Shown: positions 8,310 through 18,072 of the stretch, piece by piece | How the letters are laid out: the number at the start of each line of letters is the position of its first letter | Position numbering within the stretch: position 1 is the first letter of the stretch | Source: an uncultured Alphaproteobacteria bacterium | GTDB lineage: Bacteria > Pseudomonadota > Alphaproteobacteria > HIMB59 > GCA-002718135 | Length of the DNA: 38,492 nucleotides | Direction of reading: 5' to 3' | NCBI GenBank assembly: GCA_902600225.1 | Contig: CACKIH010000002.1 | Coordinates: forward strand, 77,743 to 116,234 | Position numbers and translations under genes: made by a program | Notes under the pieces: model-generated | The model's input: the letters and a program-made list of their open reading frames with translations, nothing else | Told to the model about the DNA's origin: nothing | Database searches by the model: none

Positions 8310-9353
8310 ATGAAAAAAGAACTATTAATGGGAACTGCTCTAGTTTCTACGCTTGGTGCTGCTTCAGTTGCTGAAGCTGTAACAGCTACTATGAGTGGTA
8401 ACCACCAAACTGGTATTGAGTTTGACTCGCCAAGTGCAAGTACAGATACTAACGCTCAGCGTTCAGACAACAACTTTACTGTGTCACTATCAGAAACTAC
8501 TGATGGCGGTATGACTATTTCTTCAAGCTTTATGCTTATGAATGAAAATGCTGCTGCTGGTGATGTAGATGCTGGTTTCACTTTAGCATTTACTGATGGA
8601 TCTAAACTTGATGTAATCAATGCTGGTAACGCATCTGGTACACATGACATTTCTATCCCAGGTTCAGCTGGTGCAGAAACTGTAACAACTGCTACTTCTA
8701 ACTCTGCAGAAACTGGTTTAGATTTTGCAACTGGTGCTACTAAACAAGGTGTTGAGTACCACACAGCTGCTGACTTCTTAGCTGATGGACTAAAAATGTC
8801 TTTCTCAGCGTCAACAGATGGTGGTGAAACTGCAGGAGCAACATACAGAATTGACGGTCACGTTGCGATTGGTGCTACTTATGTAACTGATCTTGGTGAT
8901 AGCTCTGTAACAATCGGTGCTGGTTGGTCTGAAGTTGACGGATCAAAAACTGCTACTGCTCCAGCAAATGATACAGGCGGATTCCATGTTGGTTTAAGTG
9001 CTGTAACTGGTGACTTAACTGTTGCTGTTGGTTTTGCAGATGGTAACAAAGTTGGTACTGGTGTTAAAGGTGCAAAAGAAATGACTGGTGAAGTTGTAAA
9101 AGCTGGTGTGAAATATGTAACTGGAGACCTAACATTTAATGTAGGTATTGCTTCAGGTGATTCAACAGATCTAACTATTGGTTCGGTCTCTGGATCTTCA
9201 GATGCAAAAGATGTTACTTCAGCTAGTGTATCTTATGCTGTAGCTTCAGGTGTGACTGCAATTCTTGGTTACACTTCTGTAGACGCAAGTGATGAAGGTG
9301 CTGATTCAACTGATGGATCTTCATGGTACATCGGTGCTAACATGGCATTTTAA
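8310..9353 (+). CDS. Outer-membrane porin, highly expressed
   Basis: 347-residue beta-barrel porin. A signal peptide (MKKELLMGTALVSTLGAASVAEA, cleavage after about residue 23) is followed by many short amphipathic strands rich in Gly, Thr, Ser, Ala and Asp. The chain ends in WYIGANMAF; a terminal Phe is the usual signal for the BAM machinery. It resembles the alphaproteobacterial porin type in architecture, with a pore for small hydrophilic solutes; the substrate is unknown. Codon choice differs sharply from its neighbours (many GGT, GCT, AAC and CTT codons, higher GC), as expected for one of the most abundant proteins of the cell rather than proof of transfer. It is a single-gene unit: own promoter, strong ribosome site and an intrinsic terminator at 9373-9405. 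Confidence 0.88.
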   Translation: MKKELLMGTALVSTLGAASVAEAVTATMSGNHQTGIEFDSPSASTDTNAQRSDNNFTVSLSETTDGGMTISSSFMLMNENAAAGDVDAGFTLAFTDGSKLDVINAGNASGTHDISIPGSAGAETVTTATSNSAETGLDFATGATKQGVEYHTAADFLADGLKMSFSASTDGGETAGATYRIDGHVAIGATYVTDLGDSSVTIGAGWSEVDGSKTATAPANDTGGFHVGLSAVTGDLTVAVGFADGNKVGTGVKGAKEMTGEVVKAGVKYVTGDLTFNVGIASGDSTDLTIGSVSGSSDAKDVTSASVSYAVASGVTAILGYTSVDASDEGADSTDGSSWYIGANMAF

Positions 9354-9372
9354 TTAAAGATTTTATATCTTT

Positions 9373-9405
9373 AAAAACGGCACTTTAAAGAGTGCCGTTT
9401 TTTTT
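9373..9405 (+). terminator. Rho-independent terminator after porin gene
   Basis: CGGCACT (9378-9384) pairs with AGTGCCG (9391-9397) around the loop TTAAAG. The stem extends by A-U pairs into a run of eight T (9398-9405). It is GC-rich against the surrounding AT-rich DNA and sits 20 bp after the porin stop. Because the A-run on the other side is also long it might work from both strands, but no minus-strand gene ends here. Confidence 0.93.
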
Positions 9406-9444
9406 ATGTTTTACATTTAGTCGTCAATACAATAATTATACTAA

Positions 9445-10053
9445 ATGATTTTAACTCGATTAATTTTATCCTTTTTATTGATCTTTATTTTTTCTTGTAA
9501 CAGCAATAAGAGTGAAGAGGAAATGGAGGAGTTGTGGTCCAAAGCACAAACAACTGGGGAGATAATTAATAGATCGGGATCAAAATTTAATACAGCTACA
9601 AATAAAGATTTAGCAATAAGAGATGCTGAAACAAGACTTCAATCAGGTGGTGGTTTGTTTGGAAAAGGTGGTATATCTTTGGGTGGTGTTATCGGTGGAG
9701 ATAATCAAGGACAAAACATGTCAGCTGGTGTTGTTGCAATGTCAGTAAATCCATTTCTTTGGAGGGCTGCATTAGAAACTATTAATTTTATGCCTCTCAG
9801 CTCAGCTGATCAAATTGGAGGCACAATTATTACTGATTGGTATTCTACATCAAATAATGAAAAAGAGCGTTGTAAACTTAATATTTTTATTACAGGCATA
9901 AATCTTAAAACTGAGAATCTCAGAGTGGAGTCTTTTTGTCAAGAATTTAAAAATCCTACTTGGGTAAATAAAGAAACAGAAAAAGAAAATAATATTAAGA
10001 TAGAAAACGCGATTTTAAATAAAGCAAAAAAATTAAAACTACAATCAAGTTAA
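9445..10053 (+). CDS. DUF3576 domain lipoprotein
   Basis: 202-residue predicted lipoprotein. A hydrophobic N terminus ends in a lipobox (FIFSC, acylated Cys about residue 18), followed by an acidic linker, a Gly-rich stretch (GGGLFGKGGISLGGVIGGD) and the DUF3576 core: NPFLWRAALETINFMPLSSADQIGGTIITDWY. The C-terminal third is charged and probably helical. DUF3576 proteins are found next to leuS and lptE across alphaproteobacteria, which suggests an envelope role; no function is established. It follows the porin terminator and leads directly into leuS (3-bp gap), so it probably starts the DUF3576-leuS-lptE-holA operon. Confidence 0.88.
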   Translation: MILTRLILSFLLIFIFSCNSNKSEEEMEELWSKAQTTGEIINRSGSKFNTATNKDLAIRDAETRLQSGGGLFGKGGISLGGVIGGDNQGQNMSAGVVAMSVNPFLWRAALETINFMPLSSADQIGGTIITDWYSTSNNEKERCKLNIFITGINLKTENLRVESFCQEFKNPTWVNKETEKENNIKIENAILNKAKKLKLQSS

Positions 10054-10056
10054 AAA

Positions 10057-12570
10057 GTGTCATCGCGATACAATCATAAAGTAGTTGAAAAAAAGTGGCA
10101 GGATATTTGGTCACAAAATAAAATTTTTCAGACTTCAAGAGATGAGAATAAAGAAAAATTTTATGTTTTAGAAATGTTTCCATATCCCTCAGGTAAAATA
10201 CATATGGGGCATGTAAGAAACTATACATTAGGAGATGTAGTAGCAAGATATAAAAAAATGAAAGGATATAATGTATTACACCCAATGGGCTGGGATGCGT
10301 TTGGTCTTCCTGCAGAAAATGCAGCTTTAACAGAAAAAAAACACCCTGAAAGCTGGACATATCAAAATATTGAGACAATGAAAAATCAACTTCTAAAAAT
10401 GGGGCTGTCTCTTGATTGGGAAAGAGAAATTGCAACATGTCATCCAGAATATTATAAACACGAACAAAAGTTTTTTATTGATATGTTGAAAGCAGGACTT
10501 GCTTATAAAAAAGAGGCTGAGGTTAATTGGGATCCTGTAGATAAAACAGTATTGGCTAATGAACAAGTAATTGATGGTAAAGGATGGAGATCAGGAGCTG
10601 TTGTTGAAAAGAAAAAGTTGTCCCAATGGTTTTTAAAAATAAGCAAATATTCTGATGAGTTATTGAATGAGCTGGATAATTTAGAAAACTGGCCAAACAA
10701 AGTTAAAATAATGCAGTCCAATTGGATTGGTAAATCAATAGGAGCAGAAATAGACTTTCATGTTTCAGAAAGTAAGATAAAAATCAAAATATTTACAACA
10801 AGACCAGACACTATTTACGGAGCAACTTTTTTAGCTGTATCAAGTGAGCATGAGTTAGTAACTGAAATTTCAAAAAATAATAGTGGTTTAGAAAAATTTA
10901 TTAAGGATTGTGAAAACATAAACCCTGATAAAGTTAAAAGAGGTTTTGATACTGGTTTATTTGCAGACCATCCATTTATAGAGGGTAAAAAACTTCCAAT
11001 TTTCGTGGCTAATTTTGTTCTAAAAGAATATGGGTTAGGGGCAATTTTTGGTTGCCCTGCACATGATCAAAGAGATCTTGATTTTGCAAGAGAATATAAT
11101 CTTGATGTAATACCGGTTGTGAAGCCAGCTGATACTGGTGAAAGTACTTTCAAAATTACAACTGAAGCTTTCACCGATGATGGTATAATGATTAACTCAC
11201 CTTCTTTAAATGGATTAAATATAGATGATGCAAAAGATAAAATTATTGAACAAATTGAGAAGAAAAAGATTGGAAGAAAAAAAGTAAATTTTAAGTTAAG
11301 AGATTGGGGGATCTCACGACAAAGATTTTGGGGTTGTCCAATTCCAATAATTTATAGAGAGGATGGAGAAATATTACCTGTAGAAGAAACAGAGTTGCCT
11401 GTAAAACTTCCAGAAATAAAAAATTTTACTGAATCGTCCAGCGCGCTAAACAATATCTCTGATTGGAAAGAAACTGTTTGTCCTAAAACAGGATTAAAAG
11501 CAATAAGAGAGACAGATACATTTGATACTTTTTTTGAATCCTCTTGGTATTATTTTCGCTATTGTAATGCAAGATTAGAAAAGCCCTTTGACAAAAAGGA
11601 TATAGATTATTGGTTACCAGTTGATCAGTATATCGGTGGTATAGAACATGCTATATTACATCTTCTTTATTCAAGATTTTTTACAAAAGCGCTAAGAGAT
11701 CTGAATTATTTTAATTTAGATGAGCCGTTTAAGGGGTTGTTTACTCAAGGAATGGTAACTCACATTACTTACAAGAATAAAAGTGGTGATTGGATAGAAC
11801 CAAAGGATGTTGAAATGGTAAATGGGGCTCTTAAAGATAACAGTGGTCAAGAAGTTATAACTGGAAAAATTGAAAAAATGAGCAAATCTAAAAAAAATGT
11901 TGTTGATCCAAATGATATTATTAATTCATATGGGGCAGATACAGCTAGATGGTTTATGTTATCTGATAGTCCGCCGGAAAGAGATTTGCAGTGGACTGAT
12001 ACTGGTATAGCGGCATCTTTTAAGTTTATTAATAAATTATATGAATTGGTTGAGAAGTATAAAAATCATCAATCAAATAATGATGAAAATTCTAAAGATA
12101 TAAATGAATTAAAAATTATTATTAATGAAGTAGCAGAAAACATAGAAGCGTTTCAATTTAATAAATCAGTTGCAAAAATTTATGAATTTGTAAATATCCT
12201 TAATGATGCATTATTAAAAAATAAATTGTCACAAAAAAACTTTAAATGGTCTCTGGAAAAATTATCAATTATACTACAACCATTTGTACCTCATATAAGT
12301 GAAGAAATGTGGTCAAGCCTTGGAAATCAAACATTGTGTATCAATGAAATCTGGGCTTTAGAAGATGTCATAAGAAAATCAGAAATAAAAATTGCCGTAC
12401 AAATAAATGGTAAAACTAAAGAAATAATTGAGGTTGATGATAAGTTTTCTAAAGAAAAAGTTTTAGAAACCGTTAAGCTTAACAATAAAATTAAAAAAAA
12501 TTTAGTAGGTAAAAATGTTGTGCGAGAAATCTATGTTCCTGGTAAGATTGTAAACTTGGTTATAAAATGA
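10057..12570 (+). CDS. leuS: Leucyl-tRNA synthetase
   Basis: 837-residue class Ia synthetase that charges tRNA-Leu with leucine using ATP. The signature HMGH (residues 49-52) and KMSKS (about residue 607) are present. The CP1 editing domain lies between them, with [12 protein letters not shown] and the CPAHDQRD segment holding the conserved editing aspartate. [14 protein letters not shown] and SSWYYFRYC are typical leucyl motifs, and the C-terminal end [11 protein letters not shown]...[14 protein letters not shown] matches the bacterial LeuS tail. The start is GTG at 10057, three bases after the DUF3576 stop and giving the normal N terminus [13 protein letters not shown]. It overlaps lptE by 4 bp. 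Confidence 0.98.
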   Translation: MSSRYNHKVVEKKWQDIWSQNKIFQTSRDENKEKFYVLEMFPYPSGKIHMGHVRNYTLGDVVARYKKMKGYNVLHPMGWDAFGLPAENAALTEKKHPESWTYQNIETMKNQLLKMGLSLDWEREIATCHPEYYKHEQKFFIDMLKAGLAYKKEAEVNWDPVDKTVLANEQVIDGKGWRSGAVVEKKKLSQWFLKISKYSDELLNELDNLENWPNKVKIMQSNWIGKSIGAEIDFHVSESKIKIKIFTTRPDTIYGATFLAVSSEHELVTEISKNNSGLEKFIKDCENINPDKVKRGFDTGLFADHPFIEGKKLPIFVANFVLKEYGLGAIFGCPAHDQRDLDFAREYNLDVIPVVKPADTGESTFKITTEAFTDDGIMINSPSLNGLNIDDAKDKIIEQIEKKKIGRKKVNFKLRDWGISRQRFWGCPIPIIYREDGEILPVEETELPVKLPEIKNFTESSSALNNISDWKETVCPKTGLKAIRETDTFDTFFESSWYYFRYCNARLEKPFDKKDIDYWLPVDQYIGGIEHAILHLLYSRFFTKALRDLNYFNLDEPFKGLFTQGMVTHITYKNKSGDWIEPKDVEMVNGALKDNSGQEVITGKIEKMSKSKKNVVDPNDIINSYGADTARWFMLSDSPPERDLQWTDTGIAASFKFINKLYELVEKYKNHQSNNDENSKDINELKIIINEVAENIEAFQFNKSVAKIYEFVNILNDALLKNKLSQKNFKWSLEKLSIILQPFVPHISEEMWSSLGNQTLCINEIWALEDVIRKSEIKIAVQINGKTKEIIEVDDKFSKEKVLETVKLNNKIKKNLVGKNVVREIYVPGKIVNLVIK

Positions 12571-13055
12571 AAAGGTTATTTTTTGTCACTATATTTATAT
12601 TTATTATATCATGTAGTGATATTGACTTCGTTTATAAAGAAGACAAAAATCTTATAAATCCTTTATATGAAAAAACAGAAGTTAGTTCTTTAGGTATTAA
12701 TATAAATTTTATGAATTCATACTTACCAATGTTTTTTGGAAACAACAAAGATGATCATTTTAATCTATCAATAAAAATTGAGCAAAATAAAACAAAAAGT
12801 TCTGTAGAAACTAATCAGGCTGTATCAAAATTAAGATATGAACTTATATTTATTTATACGTTAGTATTAAATGAAAAAAATTGTGTTACCTTTAATAAAG
12901 AATTAGTATCTTATTTTTCGATAATTCCTAAATCTTCAGGTTATAATTATGGTACTGACTCGTCTTTAGAAAAAAAGTATGAATTGGCTATTACCGAGAA
13001 CTTAAATAGATTTGTTTCTATAATATTGGACAAAGATTTAAATAGCTGTTTATGA
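12567..13055 (+). CDS. lptE: LptE-like LPS-assembly lipoprotein
   Basis: 162-residue lipoprotein with a short basic start, hydrophobic core and lipobox IISC (Cys about residue 16). The remainder contains alternating beta-strand sequence ([27 protein letters not shown]) and a helical end, as in LptE, which plugs and assembles the LptD barrel in the outer membrane. Sequence identity across LptE is always low; the call relies on length, lipobox, fold pattern and the conserved slot between leuS and holA. It overlaps both neighbours by 4 bp (ATGA), so it is tightly coupled in translation. Confidence 0.8.
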   Translation: MKRLFFVTIFIFIISCSDIDFVYKEDKNLINPLYEKTEVSSLGININFMNSYLPMFFGNNKDDHFNLSIKIEQNKTKSSVETNQAVSKLRYELIFIYTLVLNEKNCVTFNKELVSYFSIIPKSSGYNYGTDSSLEKKYELAITENLNRFVSIILDKDLNSCL

Positions 13056-13990
13056 AAATCAATTCACTAAACATACTTATAAACCAAGCGCCTTTTCTAA
13101 ATAAAAAATTTTATTTTATTAGTGGTAATGAAAAAACACTTATGGAAAAAATAAAAATGATAATTGTTGAGGGTTTTAAAAAAAAAGAAAATGCACAAAT
13201 AAAAAATATAGATACCGTTAATGATTTTGTTGATGAGATTGGTCTTTTTGGTGGAAAAAATATATACATTGTAAGTGGAAATAAAGGAATAGATAAAGAA
13301 TCCCTTGATAATTTAAAATTATCAGAGAGTAATTTTATTTTTTTTCAAGAAAATTCACAGAAAATTAAAAAAATAAAAAGTTTATTTAGTGCTGATAAAG
13401 ATTCCTACCTCATTGACTGCTATGAACTAGATAAAGATTCAAAAATAAAAATTTTAAATGAATTTTTAAGATTCAATAAGTTAGAAATATCACAAGATGT
13501 TTACTGGTTCTTGATTGATAAATTGGATAATAAATATGCCTTCTTTGAAAAAAATTTAATAAAGATTTTAGATTTGGATGAAAAAGACCTAACAGTAGAC
13601 AAAATCAAAAAAATATTAACCATTGATGAATCTGGTAAAGAAAAAATTTTCTTTAACTTGCTGCAGAAAAATAAAGAAATCATCGCTCTTTACAGAGATA
13701 AAATTGTAAATAATTCAGATGTTAACGAGCTATATTACTATAGTAAATTTTACTGTCAAATGATCATAGATTGTAATAGTGAAGAGGAATATAAAAAGAA
13801 AATTCCAATATACTTATTCAAAGAAAAAAACTATTTAATTGATATTTATAGAAAATATAATTTTAAAAAGAGAAAAATGCTTTTAAATTTGCTTTCATCA
13901 ACTGAGAGCGTTTTACGAAAAGAGAGTGGTTTATCTTTGGTTGTTGGTCTTCGTTTTCTTTTGAATATTAAGAGAATTACTATTTCTTAA
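13052..13990 (+). CDS. holA: DNA polymerase III delta subunit
   Basis: 312-residue delta subunit of the clamp loader, which opens the beta sliding clamp. The N terminus (INQAPFLNKKFYFISGNEKTLMEKIKMII) matches the start of HolA's ATPase-like domain that has lost nucleotide binding. The central DLDEKDLTVDKIKKILTIDESGKEKIFFNLLQKNKEI matches the family's helical region after the lid, and the end LLSSTESVLRKESGL...LLNIKRI is the collar domain. Position after leuS-lptE is the canonical alphaproteobacterial place. Its 3' end overlaps the opposing parB stop by 11 bp. Confidence 0.86.
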   Translation: MKINSLNILINQAPFLNKKFYFISGNEKTLMEKIKMIIVEGFKKKENAQIKNIDTVNDFVDEIGLFGGKNIYIVSGNKGIDKESLDNLKLSESNFIFFQENSQKIKKIKSLFSADKDSYLIDCYELDKDSKIKILNEFLRFNKLEISQDVYWFLIDKLDNKYAFFEKNLIKILDLDEKDLTVDKIKKILTIDESGKEKIFFNLLQKNKEIIALYRDKIVNNSDVNELYYYSKFYCQMIIDCNSEEEYKKKIPIYLFKEKNYLIDIYRKYNFKKRKMLLNLLSSTESVLRKESGLSLVVGLRFLLNIKRITIS

Positions 13991-14819
13991 GCCTTTTCAT
14001 TAAATCATCTAATTGATTTAAATCAGAGTAATAAAGGGTTAGTGAGCCAGATGAGCCATTCTCGTTAAATTGGATGGATGTTTTTAGGCCTATTTTGTCT
14101 GAGAGTTCCTTTTCAAGATCAACTATATTTGGGTCTTTTAATATTTTTTTTGTTTTATTTTTTTTAAATTCAGATGTTATTTTTTCTATCTGTCTTACAC
14201 TAAGCTTCTTTTCAATTATTTCTTTAGCCTTATTAATAGCATCAGGTACACCAATAAGAGCTCTCGCGTGGCCCATTGATAAATCACCATTTATTACCAT
14301 TTGTTGTATTTTTGTATCAAGCTCTAAAAGACGTAAAATATTTGAAACATGGCTTGCACTTTTACCAATTAGTTTAGCAAGGTTTTCGTTATTGATACCT
14401 TTAATATCAATTAATCCTTTGTAGGCATTAGCCTCTTCAATAACATTTAAGTCTTCTCTTTGAATGTTTTCAATTAAAGCTGCTTCTAAAACGTTAGTAT
14501 CATCAAGATTTTTAATGACACATTCTACTTCATGCATTCCATTTAGTTGACAAGCCCTCCATCTTCTTTCACCTGCAATAATCTGGTATTGATCGTCTTT
14601 AATTGGTTTAATAATTATAGGTTGAATTAATCCTTGGTTTTTAATTGAGGATGAGAGCTCTTTGAGATCTTCGTCTTTAAAGTTTTTTCTTGGTTGGGAA
14701 GGGTTGGGTATTATTTGAGATATATTAATTTTTTGAATCCCGTTGCTGTTTTCAGTGTTATTATTTGTGTTTGATAAAAGAGCTCCTAGGCCCATTCCTA
14801 GTTTGTTTTCTTTATTCAT
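13980..14819 (-). CDS. parB: Chromosome partitioning protein ParB
   Basis: 279-residue CTP-dependent DNA clamp that loads at parS sites and spreads to organise the origin region. It starts with the usual Arg/Lys-poor tail and MGLGALL, then the N-terminal CTPase domain with NPSQPRKNF and GERRWRA (about residues 38-85), a helix-turn-helix region (LAKLIGKSASHVSNILRLLEL, GHARALIG) and a C-terminal dimerisation end (GLKTSIQF...GSLTLYYSDLNQLDDLMKRL). It overlaps parA by 8 bp. Two parS-like palindromes lie about 3.2-3.4 kb upstream within this same operon, at 18061-18072 and 18252-18263. Confidence 0.97.
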   Translation of the reverse strand: MNKENKLGMGLGALLSNTNNNTENSNGIQKINISQIIPNPSQPRKNFKDEDLKELSSSIKNQGLIQPIIIKPIKDDQYQIIAGERRWRACQLNGMHEVECVIKNLDDTNVLEAALIENIQREDLNVIEEANAYKGLIDIKGINNENLAKLIGKSASHVSNILRLLELDTKIQQMVINGDLSMGHARALIGVPDAINKAKEIIEKKLSVRQIEKITSEFKKNKTKKILKDPNIVDLEKELSDKIGLKTSIQFNENGSSGSLTLYYSDLNQLDDLMKRLKK

Positions 14820-15585
14820 AGTTTTTATTTTGATTTAAAATTACTTCTTTTGCAAGCTCTATATAGGCCAAAGAGCCTGCGGCTTGTGTATCGTATACTA
14901 ATGCTGGCTTACCATGGCTTGGAGCTTCAGATATTTTAACATTTCTAGGAATAGTCGTTTTGTATACTTGATCACCAAAATGCTTTCTTACATCTTTCTC
15001 AACTAAAGAACTTAGGGAGTTTCTTTTGTCTAACATTGTTAGTAAAATTCCTTCAATCTTCAAATCTTTGTTAAAGTTTTGTTGAATTAATTTTATCGTT
15101 TGCATTAAAGCTGAAAGGCCTTCAAGAGCAAAAAACTCAGACTGAAGAGGGATTAGTGTGGTATCTGACGCTACTAGTGAATTGATAGTGAGTAAACCAA
15201 GTGCTGGTGGACAATCTACAAAAATAAAATCAAAATCATTAATCTCAGCTAATATTGATTTAAATATATACTCTCTGTTTTTAAAATTTGTAAGCTCTAC
15301 CTCAGCTGCAGCTAAATCTGTGTTTGCTCCAATTATTTTAAGACCAGGAATTAATGTTTCTTTTACACCTTCTATTAAAAGTTTCTTTTCATGAATCATT
15401 TCATAAATTGATGGCTTTCTTTCATCATAAGAAATTCCTAATCCTGTGCTCGCATTACCTTGCGGGTCAGCATCGACAATTAAAACATTTTTTTTCACTG
15501 CAGCTAATGAAGTGGCTAAGTTTATAGTAGTTGTGGTTTTTCCAACACCGCCTTTTTGGTTAGATATAGAAATAATTTTTTTCAC
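14812..15585 (-). CDS. parA: Chromosome partitioning ATPase ParA
   Basis: 257-residue deviant-Walker ATPase of the ParA/Soj family that drives segregation of ParB-parS complexes along the nucleoid. The motif NQKGGVGKTTTTINLA (residues 8-23) contains the signature double lysine arrangement, followed by DADPQGNASTGLG and the Walker B-like FIFVDCPPALGLLT. It has no N-terminal DNA-binding extension, as expected for a chromosomal rather than plasmid ParA. It lies between rsmG (4-bp overlap) and parB (8-bp overlap). Confidence 0.97.
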   Translation of the reverse strand: MKKIISISNQKGGVGKTTTTINLATSLAAVKKNVLIVDADPQGNASTGLGISYDERKPSIYEMIHEKKLLIEGVKETLIPGLKIIGANTDLAAAEVELTNFKNREYIFKSILAEINDFDFIFVDCPPALGLLTINSLVASDTTLIPLQSEFFALEGLSALMQTIKLIQQNFNKDLKIEGILLTMLDKRNSLSSLVEKDVRKHFGDQVYKTTIPRNVKISEAPSHGKPALVYDTQAAGSLAYIELAKEVILNQNKNYE

Positions 15586-16187
15586 AGTTTGTTATATTTG
15601 TTGATTTTTAATACATACCCATCACCCTCACTTTGACTTGGATAAAGATCGTATTCAAAGCTAAAGGATTTTTTTGCATCATGTATTTCTTTCTTAACAC
15701 TTCTTCCTTTTAGAAAAAGTAGTGATGTATTTTTTTTAGTAAAAAAGCGTGAATAATCTAATAATTTTGCTAATGGGGCAAAAGCTCGACAGATAATAAA
15801 GTCAAATTTTTGATTTTTGATTTTTTCAACCCTTGTGCAAATTGTTTTTATTACTAAATTCTGCTCGTATGCAAATTCTTTAATAAAGTTTATTTTTTTC
15901 ATCTTAGAGTCGATCAATAATATATTTGAATACCCAAAAATATATAAGATCACTCCTGGTAATCCAGCACCGGTACCAAGGTCTATTATTGATGCATTCT
16001 TTTTGAAAATAAATTCAGACAATTGTAATGAATCGTTAATATGTCTATCCCAAGCAACATCAAGTGTGGAGGGCCCTACTAAATTGTGTATTTGGTTACT
16101 TTTTGTTAACTTTAGTATGTAGCTATTGATTAAATCAATTTGATTTCTGTTAAGATTATATTTTTTTATTACAGCGCTTTTATCCAA
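15582..16187 (-). CDS. rsmG: 16S rRNA (guanine527-N7)-methyltransferase
   Basis: 201-residue SAM-dependent methyltransferase (GidB) that modifies G527 of 16S rRNA. The SAM motif IDLGTGAGLPGVILYIF (about residues 69-85) is preceded by HINDSLQLSEF, typical of RsmG, and followed by the conserved FDFIICRAFAPLAKLLDY. Loss of this enzyme is known to give low-level streptomycin resistance in other bacteria. It starts one base after mnmG ends and overlaps parA by 4 bp; mnmG-rsmG-parA-parB is a classical origin-proximal cluster. Confidence 0.96.
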   Translation of the reverse strand: MDKSAVIKKYNLNRNQIDLINSYILKLTKSNQIHNLVGPSTLDVAWDRHINDSLQLSEFIFKKNASIIDLGTGAGLPGVILYIFGYSNILLIDSKMKKINFIKEFAYEQNLVIKTICTRVEKIKNQKFDFIICRAFAPLAKLLDYSRFFTKKNTSLLFLKGRSVKKEIHDAKKSFSFEYDLYPSQSEGDGYVLKINKYNKL

Positions 16188-16188
16188 A

Positions 16189-18054
16189 TTATGCTGCTTT
16201 TTTATTTTTATTTTTTTTAATATATCTAAGCAGTGCTATGGTAGCTGCTGGTGTTACGCCTGATATTCTTGAGGCTGCTCCAAGGGTTGGTGGTTTAATT
16301 TTCGATAATTTTTCCACTATCTCATTAGATAAGCTGCCAACTAGTTTGTAGTTAGTTGATTTTGGAATTGTTAAACTTTCTTCTTTTTCAAAATCTTGAA
16401 TATCCATTCTTTGCCTATCAAGATAACCTGCGTACTTAGCTTCAATTTCTATTTGTTCTATTACATCGTCTTCTAAATCACTTAACTCAGGAAGTATTTT
16501 TTTGAGCTTAGTAGTTGTAATATTAGAAAACGACAAAAGGTCTATGATATTTCTTTTCTTTCCATCTTTGTTTATTTTTATCCCTTTTTTTAGAAGTGCG
16601 TCTGGTGAGTATTTGTGATTTTTTACAAACCTAAACCCTTCTTTTATTCTTTTGGATTTTTTTTCAAATTCTCCCTGCCTATCTGTATCAACACAACCAA
16701 TATCAATTCCAAGTGGTGTAAGTCTTAAATCTGCATTATCAGCCCTAAGTAAAAGTCTATATTCGGACCTTGAAGTGAACATTCTATATGGCTCTTTAGT
16801 TCCTTTTGTAACCAAATCGTCTATCAAAACACCTATATATCCGGAGGACCTAGGTATTATAAATTCTTTATTAGATGTTGTTTTAAGTGATGCATTTATC
16901 CCGGCCATTACACCTTGTGCAGCTGCTTCCTCGTATCCGGTTGTTCCATTTATCTGCCCTGCAAAAAATAAATTTTTAATTTTTTTTGTTTCAAGTGTGT
17001 GTGTTAGTTCTTGTGGGTCAATAAAATCATATTCAATTGCATAAGCCGGTTGTGTAATTGTAACATTCTCTAAACCTTTAATCGTTTTAACAAATTGCTC
17101 TTGAATTTCAGTTGGAAGTGAAGAGGATATTCCGTTTGGATATATTAAATCACTATCTAATCCTTCTGGTTCAAGAAATATCTGATGTGATGATTTATTT
17201 TTGAATTTATGAATTTTATCTTCAATAGATGGGCAATACCTAGCTCCCATTGATTGTATTTCTCCCGAATACATTGGTGATAAGTTCAGGTTCTGGGCGA
17301 TAATTTCATGAGTATTTTTATTAGTATGAGTAATAAAACAAGATATTTGAGGAATGTGGATATCTCTGTTGATAAAAGAAAATGGAATGGGTTTTTTATC
17401 TGGGTGTTGTTTATCTAAGTTATTGAAATTTATAGTTTTTTTAAGTAATCTTGGGGGTGTTCCTGTCTTCAATCTGCCTATTGAAAACTTTAGCTCTTTA
17501 AGCCTTTTTGCAAGCTTTATTGAGGGCTTATCTCCAACTCTTCCTGCTTCTTGCTTCTCAGAACCTATTCTTATTAACCCTTGTAAGAAAGTACCTGTGG
17601 TTAAAACTACAGATTTGGAAAATATCTTTTTGTTATCACCTAAAACAACTCCTAATACTTGATTTTTTGAAACAATTAAATCTTCTACTGACCCTTCGAT
17701 AATTTGAAGGTTTTTTTGCCCGGATACGAGTTCATTTATAGCATTTTTATATAAAATTCGGTCTGTTTGAGCCCTTGGACCTCTTACAGCAGCACCTCTA
17801 CTGGAGTTTAACATTCTAAATTGTATACAGGATCTGTCTGTAGCTTTGGCCATTATTCCATCTAAGGCATCTATTTCCTTTACAAGATGGCCTTTTCCAA
17901 GACCTCCAATTGCAGGATTACAAGACATTTCTCCTATTTTATCAACTTTATGGGTAATTAAAGTTGTTTTTGATCCAGTTCTTGCAGATGAACATGCTGC
18001 TTCTACGCCTGCATGACCCCCGCCAATTACAATTACGTCAAATTTATTGTCCAT
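16189..18054 (-). CDS. mnmG: tRNA uridine 5-carboxymethylaminomethyl modification enzyme MnmG
   Basis: About 621-residue FAD-binding subunit (GidA) of the MnmE-MnmG complex that modifies U34 of certain tRNAs. The start gives [20 protein letters not shown] with the Rossmann motif at residues 10-17. Other marks are [36 protein letters not shown], the flavin-site segment [19 protein letters not shown] and the C-terminal [12 protein letters not shown] prefer the ATG at 18054, with an AAAAGAGAC ribosome-site-like stretch before it. A GTG at 18066 is also in frame but lies in the parS-like palindrome and would add only four residues. It is one of the most firmly identified genes here. Confidence 0.97.
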   Translation of the reverse strand: MDNKFDVIVIGGGHAGVEAACSSARTGSKTTLITHKVDKIGEMSCNPAIGGLGKGHLVKEIDALDGIMAKATDRSCIQFRMLNSSRGAAVRGPRAQTDRILYKNAINELVSGQKNLQIIEGSVEDLIVSKNQVLGVVLGDNKKIFSKSVVLTTGTFLQGLIRIGSEKQEAGRVGDKPSIKLAKRLKELKFSIGRLKTGTPPRLLKKTINFNNLDKQHPDKKPIPFSFINRDIHIPQISCFITHTNKNTHEIIAQNLNLSPMYSGEIQSMGARYCPSIEDKIHKFKNKSSHQIFLEPEGLDSDLIYPNGISSSLPTEIQEQFVKTIKGLENVTITQPAYAIEYDFIDPQELTHTLETKKIKNLFFAGQINGTTGYEEAAAQGVMAGINASLKTTSNKEFIIPRSSGYIGVLIDDLVTKGTKEPYRMFTSRSEYRLLLRADNADLRLTPLGIDIGCVDTDRQGEFEKKSKRIKEGFRFVKNHKYSPDALLKKGIKINKDGKKRNIIDLLSFSNITTTKLKKILPELSDLEDDVIEQIEIEAKYAGYLDRQRMDIQDFEKEESLTIPKSTNYKLVGSLSNEIVEKLSKIKPPTLGAASRISGVTPAATIALLRYIKKNKNKKAA

Positions 18055-18060
18055 GTCTCT

Positions 18061-18072
18061 TTTCACGTGAAA
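18061..18072. other. parS-like centromere site 1
   Basis: TTTCACGTGAAA is a perfect 12-bp palindrome equal to the core of the bacterial parS consensus TGTTTCACGTGAAACA. It falls in the mnmG-mnmE junction, about 3.2 kb upstream of the parB start. The outer two bases on each side do not match the consensus. ParB is encoded in the same operon. Confidence 0.8.

Noticed and set aside
9437-9442. TATACT as -10 box for the DUF3576 gene
   Set aside because: It would put the transcription start after the ATG at 9445, so it cannot serve that start.
18055-18066. GTG start for mnmG at 18066
   Set aside because: It adds only VKRD before the standard [13 protein letters not shown] start and lies in the parS-like palindrome; the ATG at 18054 is better placed.
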